DNA of 64,000 nt from Gautieria morchelliformis (Eukaryota > Basidiomycota > Agaricomycetes > Gomphales > Gomphaceae), in the NCBI GenBank assembly GCA_015179125.1, contig WHVA01000056.1, forward strand, positions 1-64,000, given 5' to 3'. The number at the start of each line of letters is the position of its first letter. Positions within the stretch are counted from its first letter, which is position 1. A program made the translations under genes and the position numbers. The notes under the pieces were generated by a model. The model did no database searches and was not told the DNA's origin. It saw only the letters and a program-made list of their open reading frames with translations. This document shows positions 45,984 through 56,114 of the stretch, one piece after another.

Positions 45984-47550
45984 ATGGCGTACAACAGCCC
46001 CTCTTCTTATGTTGAGCTCCCAACCCTGGAAATCCCAACCCATACTTCTCCTCCTTCGGACATGGATCCAGGCGATTGTCTTTGGAATATGGAGGAGGAG
46101 TTGACGTGGAACCGGATGAAGACTGATGCGATTGAAACAGCCTTACAAACGATTTTGGCTAAGTTAGATATTCCATGAAGTGGTGGAAATGCAATGCAGG
46201 ATGAGTTGGATTTGGAAAAGTGGAATTAGCAGAAGAGAGGATGTCCACGAAGTTGGCAAAAGTCAAACCTGCAACTCCGGTGGACTTTGACGGAGATTGG
46301 GAGAAGGGATGCACATTCTTCAACACATGCAGCATCTACTTCGCAATTGTCGGAGACCTCTTTCCGACAGGCTTGGATTCACCGGGCACTGTCCTTTTTC
46401 AAGTTGGACCGTGCAACCCGTTTCACAAACAAGGTGATCTGACACGAAACAAAGGGCAAGGGCAACTACTTCTGGGACTGGGACACCTTCGAAAAAACCT
46501 TTTCTGACCAGTTCTGCCCGAAGAACAAGCAACTCACAGTGCTCACGAAGCTCAAGGGGACCAGCTGGTACCAGGCCAAGGATTCAGTCGATGATTACAT
46601 TGATCGCTTCCAGGAGCTCTGTTACGTATCGAGATTTCCGCAAGTCGGAACTAGAAAGGACAGCGGCTTCAACTTATATGTTGTGTCCCCAATGAACTAT
46701 CATCCTAAGTATTTCAGATTGCAAGTCGGAAGTTGGAAAGTATCGAACTAAACAGAAGTTGGAAACTGAGTCAGAAGGTGGAAGGCGGAGAGACAGAGGT
46801 CTTGCAAAACTCGCTGTGCTAAGAACAGGAGATAGAGCGAAGGAAATCACATATCGAAGGCGATTATCTGATTGCAGAAGAACGAGCATACATGTGGGGC
46901 TTTTATACAAAGAGCTGAGACAACATGTAATGGGGTAGTACTAAGCAAATTCCAGAGGGAGTGGAAGTTGGATAGACATATGGGGTAACTAACTAATTGG
47001 GAACAAGGGGACTACAAGGGGGGTGCAGGGTAGTGTGGAACAATAGCAAAAGGACAAGGGGTCAGAAAGTATATCTGACAGAGAGAAACAACGAGACTCC
47101 AAGGAGGGTTGGACATATGGTCTTGCTGTGCTGTGAGGCGAGTCTGGTGGGCCCGAGTAATAGAGTTGAAAGAACAAGGAAATAAAACAAGGGATGGAAT
47201 ATTGGAACTATTGGAGGGTCAGAATGTGAGTGGAACTGAGTGTCGGAAGTCAGAAATGCATGATTGTAACAAGCTCATCGACCTTGCAGAGTACGACAAC
47301 AACAAGACAATCGTCATCAAATTCCAACAAGGACTTGATCCAGCGCTCCAGAACCAAGTTGCACTGCTTGGGGATGGAGCTCCGGATTTTGATGACTCAG
47401 AAGGGTGGTACCAAGCTGTGCAAAGGGTGTCCCGAAACAGGGAAGCAAATGAGGCCTTCGTGGAGACAAACCAGAACACGACATGCAGTTCCGCTCATCC
47501 TACTCCACCTGTGCCAAAGCCCGGAGCAGTATTTGTTCCAATGCGGATGA
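45984..47550 (+). pseudogene. Family A gag, degenerate and interrupted
   Basis: Gag pieces in order: MDPGDCLWNMEEELT...ILAKLDIP (to 46178), TFEKTFSDQFCPKNKQL (about 46485-46535), KGTSWYQAKDSVDDYIDRF then QEL (to 46619), the solo LTR, and LIDLAEYDNNKTIVIKFQQG then RNREANEAF (47273-47470). Removing the LTR and one TSD copy rejoins QEL with IDLAEY. Several frame changes separate the early pieces, so the copy is dead. Confidence 0.85.
46620..47271 (-). repeat. Family B solo LTR inserted in family A gag
   Basis: 652 bp, TGTTACGTATCG...GATTGTAACA, flanked by a perfect 5-bp TSD AGCTC (46615-46619 and 47272-47276). It is the same family as 6906-7694 but shorter. The orientation matches that of the 6906 LTR. 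Confidence 0.93.
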
Positions 47551-48732
47551 TATTTCTAACGGCTGCTCTGCCTGCCCCTGTTTCTCGTGGGCAGGCTGGG
47601 ACAGTTCCAGTCCCTGTTTGTGTCGCTGCTTCCCTGTGCGAGCAGCAGTGTTCGCGACTTCTTTGTCCCAAAGTTGTTGGAAGTATCCCTCGATGCAGGG
47701 GATATGTGCCTCAGTCACACCGCCATGGAGAACAAGCCATGATGCGAGCTCCTTCAGTGGGATCTCGTGTGGGAGCCTGTCTCCAACTGGGAATTTCCCT
47801 GTGACCGAAGCCCCCAGGGTGTGCACTGTGGGAGGAGGAATCGTGATATTGTTCATGAGCTGCTGCCATTGGTGTGGCATACCAAACAAGTCACTCAAAT
47901 GCAACTTGAGGGGGGACGGTGGCTTGGCTTTGGGAGCCAGGATCCTTATCCACATCCAGATGTCGATATCTGTTGTGTTTAGTCCGCCTTCCACGTCGTC
48001 GCGGATGGTGGGAGGGACACCCTCGGTGTTTGATCACCAGTTATTGATTACTGCGACTATGTTGTTGAGCGTACCATCCAGAATGTTTATATAATTCTGG
48101 CGGGGCTTATGGGGTCCCTCCTCTTGGAGGTGCCAGAATGCCGTGTTCATTTTGGGCGTGCGCTGGTCGGCCGGGGTGTCCTTGCCGTGTGTGAGGAGGT
48201 CTTGAAACCTTGGCTCGGATATCAGGTAGACATGGTACCACTCGGCAAGCTGAGGGACTGATATGCCTAGTGGCTGGGGTAAGCACCATGTCACGGAGAT
48301 CAGAGGATCTCCATGTGTCAATGGCTCCCCTTCCCCTGGGTAGTGTTGTACAACTCCCACCCCTGGCGGTGGCAGCACGATGTGGTGCCCTATGTATTAG
48401 GCCTGGGTGGTGGCTAGCGCTTGGTGCAGCCTGGGATCATCGGCGCTGTGCATTGACAATTCTGCTAAATACACATTCTTGACGTGTTCTAGTTCTTCCG
48501 CCAGTCTGTTCTCTGGGACTGGTGGTGGGAGATGTTTTCTGTGTTTCTGTTTGGAAACATGTTGGGCCCAATCTGAGTCGTAGTCCTCCCAGACTGACAT
48601 GTCAGACAGCCATCCGTCCAGGATGTCAGCATGTGCTGACTCGAATGGAGCCGGTGCTGTCGACAGTGATGTGACAGTCACCATCCTGGATGATGCACGG
48701 GTGTCCTCAGTGGGTGCCATGCGGGGCTCCAT
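47500..48732 (-). pseudogene. Unrecognised ORF with two in-frame stops
   Basis: One reading frame runs from an ATG near 48732 (MEPRMAPTEDT) to 47500, broken only by TAA at 48397-48399 and TGA at 48034-48036. With stops ignored it is ~410 aa: an acidic N-terminus (DGWLSDMSVWEDYDSDWAQH), then a folded-looking region (LAEWYHVYLISEPRFQDLL, WHLQEEGPHKPRQNYINIL, WLVLHGGVTEAHIPCIEGYF) and a Gln-rich end. I recognise no family. It lies inside repeat DNA with a family A LTR immediately upstream in the same orientation, so it may be a transposon gene. Confidence 0.5.
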
Positions 48733-48770
48733 TATCTGGCTGGCAAGAGCCGAGCCTGTCAGGAGGGGTG

Positions 48771-49260
48771 TGTAAGGGCAACCCTGGCTGGTTGTGGAGA
48801 TCACACTACCACACAACTGACAAGGGGAAATCCAAAGTATGTATAAATTAACAGAGTATACAAGAGAGGGGATTCTCACCTGACAAGGGGAAATCCAAAG
48901 AGAAAAGTCTAAGGACCCCCAATGTCAGCGAGCCCGTATTATACTACGCTGCGCAGCCAGGGACAACACTTGGTACCCGCCATCAACCCTGCATCTCCTT
49001 GACCACCCTGACCCTTGATCGACCCTTGATGCCACCTATTACGCGAGTCGCTTGATTTCCGACACTGTTCCGAGAGTGGAAGTCGGAAATTGGAGTGGAA
49101 CTGGCAAGGCGAACAGAACTGGTGGAAGTTCTCCCAGAAGCAGAATCATTTCCGAAAGTGGAGGCGGAGATGGAATCGGAACCGGAACCGGAGTCGGAAG
49201 TGGAGTCGGAACTGGGTGTGGTGTCGGAACTGGAAATGGAAAACAGGGTGTCCCCTGACA
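48771..49260 (-). repeat. Family A solo LTR
   Basis: 490 bp with the family A ends. The neighbouring leader is absent on the gag side, so it is a solo LTR. The flanking pentamers GGGTG and ATGAC do not match, suggesting old age or recombination between elements. Confidence 0.8.
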
Positions 49261-49494
49261 ATGACATGTTTATTTCCCATACTCAGATGCTCTGTTCTCC
49301 CATTTCTCACTCCACCTTCGTGTTTGTTCTGATCGCCCTTGCCATGTTTGGCAACCGATCCTCCCTGTTCGCGCCATTTACCATAGCCACGCCGTCGAAG
49401 CACGATCGACGTCCTTGGACTGACTTGGCAGTCATCGCTGGGCCTATCACCTCCTCTGCTCAACCCTCTTTCGATGGTGTTCCTATGATCGGAC

Positions 49495-50647
49495 TGTCAT
49501 GACTTGTGTATTTCCTGGACCTTGTTATCCCCATTTCCCCTTTCGCCACTCCTCCCCCATGTTTGCTCGGCTTTGCCCTCCACTTCAACCACTTCTCCCC
49601 TATGTCATCTCCATTCGCCCTTCCTCACATTTCTCCGAACCGCTATTCACTGCTCACACATTTCGCCAGCAGGCACGCCATCAAATACAATCGATACCAT
49701 TTACCCGGCATGATGGTTCATCACTAACCCCATCATCTTCTTACAGCTATTTCGGGTACACAAGGCGGAGTCTGAAATCCATGCCACCCGGTGCCGGCAA
49801 AACATATTGAGCTGTATCTCTCCAACCACTGACGATTAAGAGGTGGAACTTGGTGCACATTATATACTGTGTAGTAGCTACAATTCCCTATAAAGAACAT
49901 GGATTATTATGAGTTATTTAATATTTGAATAATTTCGCTTATATGCATCATTATGCCCTCAAATTATCCCATAACTTACTCAGATTATAGTAATGTACAT
50001 GTATAAATGTTTGACACAGAAAACAAGCTGGTAATCAGCTGGTTATGGAAATGGGGAGAGGTGCATGTCTGTTTGCCTGCTCTCAGCCTTTTCAGCTTTC
50101 TACATGGCCAAAACATCAGCTTTAAGAACTTATAAATATAATATAACATATACATGTACTATAATTACATGGATGTGACAGTATATTGCTTCAGCTGCAG
50201 CCAGCATTACATTCGCATGTATATTTTCCAGTTCAATTATCATACGTCGTCCATCTTGTGCAAACCTGACCTCGCTGTGATCATTGTCTTGAGCCTTCTC
50301 CTGCAGATTTCTATCTTCGACCAGAAGAGGACTTAGGCATCACTGGTGAGTTCTCATACTTCATCGTCGTCACCTTAGCCTTTGAACTATTTTCTGTGCT
50401 GATGGTGAAGGGATTGTCGCTACTTAGACAACCCTTCCGTGACACCTTGTACGTTACATCGTCAAGTGCCACTGGCTCTTTCACTACGACTGTAGATAGG
50501 GCGAGCTCCGCTCGGGCAGCCCTCATATCTTGTGAACATTTATTGGTTCACCTATTCGCCGAACGGCATACTTATTCGCACAAGTTATTTGGGCATTCAC
50601 TGTGTTCACTAATACACAATATTAACGCCTAAAAACGAATCTTGACA
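49495..50647 (+). repeat. Family C unit, second copy
   Basis: Starts TGTCATGAC at 49495 and ends CTTGACA at 50647. The outer parts match 12937-13938, but the central ~450 bp (about 49740-50200, AT-rich) is unrelated to the centre of the other copy. The left flank CGGAC and right flank CTCGC differ, so there is no TSD. The right flank is the first base block of a PMT-gene fragment. Confidence 0.75.
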
Positions 50648-50795
50648 CTCGCATGACGTCCGCCCGCCCATTTCTGAAGTTGATTTTGATTTTCAAAATG
50701 AAGCATCAGCCTATGGATTTTCAGGATTCATGGGTGATGCCAATGACGATTGGTTGTTGAGATCGATGAAGGAGACAAGCGTGACTGGGAGAGTA
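50648..50795 (+). pseudogene. Duplicated fragment of the PMT gene exon 5
   Basis: Nearly identical to 36692-36834 (CTCGCATGACGTCCGCCCGC ... GACTGGGAGAGTA). Differences are a 6-bp tandem GATTTT expansion, a 2-bp deletion and a few substitutions, two of them CpG transitions. It covers part of the MIR region only and starts exactly at the end of the family C unit. The frame is broken by the deletion. Confidence 0.93.
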
Positions 50796-52021
50796 CAGTG
50801 TCAGACGCTCAAAACCGACCACTTGGTCATATGCGCCACGTGGATTGTATCTCCTCCTTGGATATTTAACTTAGTCACTCCAAAAGTGGTGGAATCGACT
50901 GTGATTGAGCTTAGCTAGAAGTGTATCTGATTACTTTTTCAAAATTCCAATGTTTTACCCAAGGACCCCAGCCAAAATTTGGACTTTGAGCGGAGATGTC
51001 GGAGTTTGGTGTTAGCCGAGTTAGCTGAGCCTTGCCGGTCACTGGCAGTCACCGAGTGAAATTGCCGTGTTGCTCCTGCACATACCAATTGTGTAAACTA
51101 CATACCAATTGTTCTATATGTAGGCCAGGGTTTTTTGAGAGGTGTTATTTGGAGGAACTTTCCTGAAAAGAATTCATCAATTAGATCTTGAGATACTCTT
51201 TAAAACCTTACCAGACTGAGTGTTTTGGACTAGAATTGACGACTACACGAGCGGCACACTTTCAACTTCATTCAGGGCATTCAAAAGGCCAAACGACCAG
51301 TCCATGCCATCTTCCATCATCCACATCACTGACTTCTGGAATGAAATCTGGGTCAGCTAAGCTCTCTAAAGGGTCTGCAATCAGTGCAGAGTCAAAGTTT
51401 TTAGAGCCTGAAGCTCGCTGAAGCGTTGTCTGCCTGGCTCTGACAAGTTCGGCGAGGTGAAAAATTTTTGACCATAATTTGGACTGGTCACGTGACCGGA
51501 GAATTTTCGGTTTTTTGAAATGCTAAAATGAATAATGTCATTTCATATCGCATTTCGGTCGCCGACATCGCGCGTCTGTCCTGTGCAATCAACAGACTGT
51601 CGAGAGATTTAGTAGCTCCTTTCACACTGGCTCAAATTCTATCAACCAGGTCTTGTTTAGAAGCTATGAGCCTGTAGATACTCAGAAAATTGTCCAAACC
51701 TTGATACCTCCATTGTACGTACCAGGAGGTCGTGACGCTTTCCTGACCGTTGGTGGGTCACGTGCACGGTGGCACAGACAAAAATACGACCAGAACTATT
51801 TATTATATTCTCGCTATCATAAGCAACACCACCGAGTACCTGTGATTCATGTTTGCAGCTTCTATCCTGCATGGTTGTGCATAATATATTACGGCAGGGG
51901 TTCGATGGCCATGTCAATTTAGTATTACTATTTGTCCATTAATTGAATTTCAGAGGGTGTCAGAGTAGAAGGTCAAGTATCTCAGAAATGCTTTATATAT
52001 ATATATACATGAATAAAGGAC
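50796..52021. other. Gene-free stretch
   Basis: No supported gene. It contains a perfect 12-bp palindrome GGTCACGTGACC at 51486-51497 (E-box core CACGTG) and an AT dinucleotide run near 51997-52010. A 77-codon frame at 51188-51421 has no recognisable motif. Confidence 0.5.
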
Positions 52022-55000
52022 TTATTTTCTTGTGCGCAGTCGCTTGCTCCATGGGTTTGACGCCTCGAGTTCACTGAGCTCGCGCTTGGTCATGGTCTCT
52101 CGCATCATTATAACATTGTCCGGTGCCGGTCTGGCGGATCCAGTGAGTGTCTCCACTATTTCTGTGAAGCCGTTGTCAGCTGATGTATCGGGGCCCAGTG
52201 TGATGGATTCCACAGGCGCAATGGATTCAGCAGGCGCGATGACAGTTTCAGCAGGTGCGATGGTTTCAGCAGGTGCGATGTTTTCAGCAGAGGTGCGTAA
52301 CGTTATAGCAGTTGCACGAAGCTGTCCGTTGTACCTTTTGATATGCAACAGAAGTCTTTGTCCTGGCGTATTCTCTGACAAGGTCTCCGTCCTAGCAGGA
52401 GGCGGCAAGCGAGGAGGCTGCATAGCAGAAGAGGGAGGAGGAGAATGCACCAAACGAATAGGCAGCTCAGCCAAAGGGATGCGCAAGACAGGTGACAGAT
52501 GGGCAGGTGGTCCAGCAGCAGAAGACATGCATGGGGAAGATGACCGATCAGCACGCGGCTCAGGGGGTAGGATAAGAGCCGTTTCTACAGCTGGTTGAAC
52601 ATGAGTAGGGGGTAGGATAGGAGCCGTTTCCATGGCTGGGTTAACATGAGTATGGTTAACATGAGGTGCCTGTAACAACGCTGCACATTAATTGCAGAGT
52701 TTTATCCCATGCAATCTCACTGACCTCGAAGAATGGTCCTTCTTGAATCTGGACAGGAGTTAGCTCGATGCTTGGGTCAGGAATGCGATGCGTAGCTTCC
52801 AACTTGACCGCTGCTTGGACTGTTGTGAGTGTGCGCTTGCTTATTGCGGCCTAAGCCATTTCATACGGTGTCTGATCGCGTAACAACAAATTTTGAAAAC
52901 TCAGCTGGCAGGCATATTCACCACATATTCCAAGCTGGAAGCCCAGTGCATGGTAAGATAACAGAGCGGCCCCTGGACCCAAAATAACTTCGCTTGCATT
53001 GGAATGGGCAAGACCTCGCACCCTGAAACCTAGTGTCAGCTCCTCAGCACAAACATTCTCAATGATGAAGATGTCAACGCTGTCAATGAATTGTGCATGC
53101 CTCCTGGAAAAGTTGTAGGTTGTTTGCCAAGCACTGCCAAATCGGCTACGATTGGCTTGTGTTTCCGACCAGTCATCTAAGAGTAGGGAGAACGCAGTAG
53201 GCCTAGATGAGAGTGAACTTGCCAGAATGTTGATCACAGAATCGTATTGTGCTCGTAGGTGGGCGAGGACTGCTGCTTTTTGATAGGGGAGTTCCAGTTC
53301 TCTCGTGTCCATACTCCCATCTGATGTGGCCTTTTGAGCTTCCAGTTGGCGTGTGTCAAGAGCCCACGGCCATGCAATTGGTTTGATCTAGATAACAGAA
53401 TAAGCACATACTTCACAAATCAGGTAATACATACCTGATATGGTTGAAGAATATCAAGCCAGTCATATTCAACAAGGACATTGAAACATTCAGTTGAGGT
53501 TCGGTAGAACACGGGCAGTTGCCCTCCTGTAGATGTGTGAGACATGTCACCAAGTACTACACCACCATCTAACCACTCCAGCGTGGCCAGTTGTACATCG
53601 CTGGCCCAGCTTATTACTTTGGCGGGATAATAAAGCTTGGTGTGGGGGAGAGGCCATAGACCCCAGGCTCCTATGGGGGGGATGTACAGCAACGAGGGGT
53701 CAATAATCACCTCAGGAGGCGTTGAGTATCTCGTGGCAAGTGGTGATGGTGGTTTGGATAGGCTAGGGGCAGTCATAGCAGCATTGGTGGGCTCACTCTT
53801 CAATAATCTGAGAGCATGAGCTTGTTGTAGCACCCATTCTTTGGCAAACCGAACAATTATCTTGAATCGTAAGGCTTGGATGTCCATCGTATGGAGAGTG
53901 AAACCATCAGTGCCAGGGTCCCCACCATGACAAATATGATCTGTGAAAGCAATGGCATAAAGCCCGCAGTCTGTGGAGTTGAACTGCTGGGGCACCGAAT
54001 AAGGAACCTGATGAATATATGTCTTGATATATGAATTGAGTAGTATTAACAAATATACTCACATGATTTTGAAGGTAGTTATCCAAGTTAGTAGACCAAT
54101 TTGAAGGTATGCTATCTGTATATATGCATGAATACTCCCAAGTAATGAAGCGTAAAATGCGCTAGGTGGGTGCAGATGAGTACAGAGATGCGTGGGCCAA
54201 CAAGATCAGTATAACGCACCTGGGCTTCATATCGGTGTGTTTGAGGTTGAGTGCTCAGGCTGTCATAGATTCGGATAGACTGTGTAGCCATGTTTATGGC
54301 CGCTACGATCCAGTGTTTGGTCTTTGGGATATGCCATGGCAATATAAGGTGCATGTAGTCAAAGATATTAACCTGGATATATCAGTATGTACGGGTAAAT
54401 GATATGGTGTAAGTCAGGCACGTACCTCAGTGACCCAACGCACTGTGGATGATCTTCCTTTCTTTCCACTGCCTGGAGGTTTGAAAGGAACCCGTGAAGG
54501 TGCATCACGTAGACGATCTGCCAAAATCGTGTCAAATATTTTGAATTGCGTGTATGGTATGTTTCCTTGAACGAGATCCAAGGACAACAAGTGAAGATAC
54601 CCATTTAACATGGTCTCAGGGACAAGACCATCCGATTGCCTGACTCGGGCAATTTTTTCAGCGTTAATTTGATATTTTCCATCAATGGTAAACTCTAACT
54701 CCTGCTGTTGACAAATAGCATCGAAAAAGACACGGTCACCTTCGGATTGAACAGGCAAAGGCTGCACAGAAATATTTGAGATAGGCAATAAGAATGTCTG
54801 ATCATTGAGCTAACCTGCGGATGGGTGTCTTGATCCCAGACACGTTTGCGTTCCTTAGGGCGACAAGCAACCTGGGAGTAGGGCAAGTGGTACACGGTCG
54901 GATAGAAGCACCTAGTTTCTAAGACAAACTCACTGTGCCGGTGGGTATATCTACCATTGGTTTATATGCAGCGAATGCATTCTTGAGCACATCACCGACA

Positions 55001-56059
55001 AGCCCGTCAATGCCACCCATGTAGTTGGCATAAATGCAGGCAAGTAGGTGCTTTAGGGCAAGTTCCATGTTTTTTTTCATCGTGTGGCCATCAACGGGGA
55101 TCTGGAGCACAATTGCAAAGGCGACAAAAAGGGCCCAAAAACCACATGAGCTCGTTTCGTGTTGCGTGCCCAATGATATGGTGTCAAAGCTTCGGTGTTT
55201 CAGATCCTTCATATACCATAGTTAGTGTAATTCTCATGATGAGAAGAAAGCATACCTTAGGAACAATCCCATCCTTGAGGTAATAGTGTATCCGCCACTG
55301 GTCATCAATGTCTATCAAGTGTGATGTCGATGAAAGAGAGTTATATGCGGTGCACGCAGGGGGGGTACTCTGGTGAAGGTCATGATGGAATACGAGCCAG
55401 TGGGCAGCTCGCAAATCAAAAAAACCAGCTGATTAAAGGGGTTTGATTGGTGTCGGGCACATAATTGCCTGGCTTGTTCGGATTTCTGTTCAATATTGAT
55501 CAGGTACAATCAGGAACAATAACACAAACACACAACGACAGGTTAACGTACAGCCATGGCCTCCACGGATCCCAGAGCAGAGGCTACATGAGTTGAGATG
55601 GAAGGTGAAATACAGAACCACGTGTGAAGGCCGCATTGATCGCTCAGATTGTTGAGCAGCTCCACAAATAATTCCATTTCCTCGATGCGGAGCTCGTATG
55701 TCGGGGATGCCCAACGAGACAGATCCGTGCTGTTGAACGAGAGTTCTTCAGCATCTAACAAGTCATCAGGGGCATCGGCAAGGGTCCATGGTTTTGTGTC
55801 CCTCGGATGATCACCTGCACTCTTGTAAGTCACACGTTCGCCTTGCTGTAACAAATCCGCTGAGAAAAGCGACTTTTTTGCCAGACGTTTTGCAACCTTA
55901 CGGCCGGGTTTTCGACTGAATCGGGGCACATGTTTTCTGACTTGTGCCGCACGTACACGCCATGGCTGCAATGGTCTGATACGTGCAAGGCGCCCCCGTC
56001 TGGCCTTGGGTTCAGCAGGAACTGCCCATGAACATGGCCTATCAGTGCTACAAACATCA
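52022..56059 (-). CDS. Protein with two Ulp1/C48 protease cores
   Basis: Multi-exon minus-strand gene just downstream of the MULE transposase. It has a basic N-terminus (RFSRKPGRKVAKRLAKKS), then core 1: RAAHWLVFH (His), IDIDD, and GTQHETSSCGFWAL (Gln, Cys) near 55160. Core 2: KHWIVAAI (His) and RIYDSLS (Asp) near 54290, and VPQQFNSTDCGLYA (Gln, Cys) near 53985. A helical segment and a Pro-rich tail with an AETIAPAE repeat end at 52022. Ulp1 enzymes remove SUMO-like modifiers. Lesions: a frame change at an A7 run (55418-55424) before core 1 and a TAG at 52851-52853 before the tail. It may be one gene with the transposase, since the splice at 56059/56115 fits sequence-wise but shifts frame. 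Confidence 0.75.
52205..52290 (-). repeat. Short tandem repeat coding AETIAPAE
   Basis: About four imperfect ~18-bp units (TTCAGCAGGTGCGATGG type) encode repeated AE-T/S-IAP residues in the tail of the Ulp1 gene. Confidence 0.75.
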
Positions 56060-56114
56060 CTAGCGAGACAAGCAAAGGCACATACACGTCTGCGCCTTGT
56101 TTGCTCCTGACATA

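Larger units (their letters stand above)
45388..47550 (+). mobile_element. Gypsy family A, truncated copy with nested LTR
   Basis: 5' LTR 45388-45871, leader, and gag fragments from 45984 to about 47550, interrupted by a family B solo LTR (46620-47271). No pol follows: from ~47530 an unrelated opposite-strand frame begins. It is a broken copy of the family seen at the left edge of the window. Confidence 0.85.
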
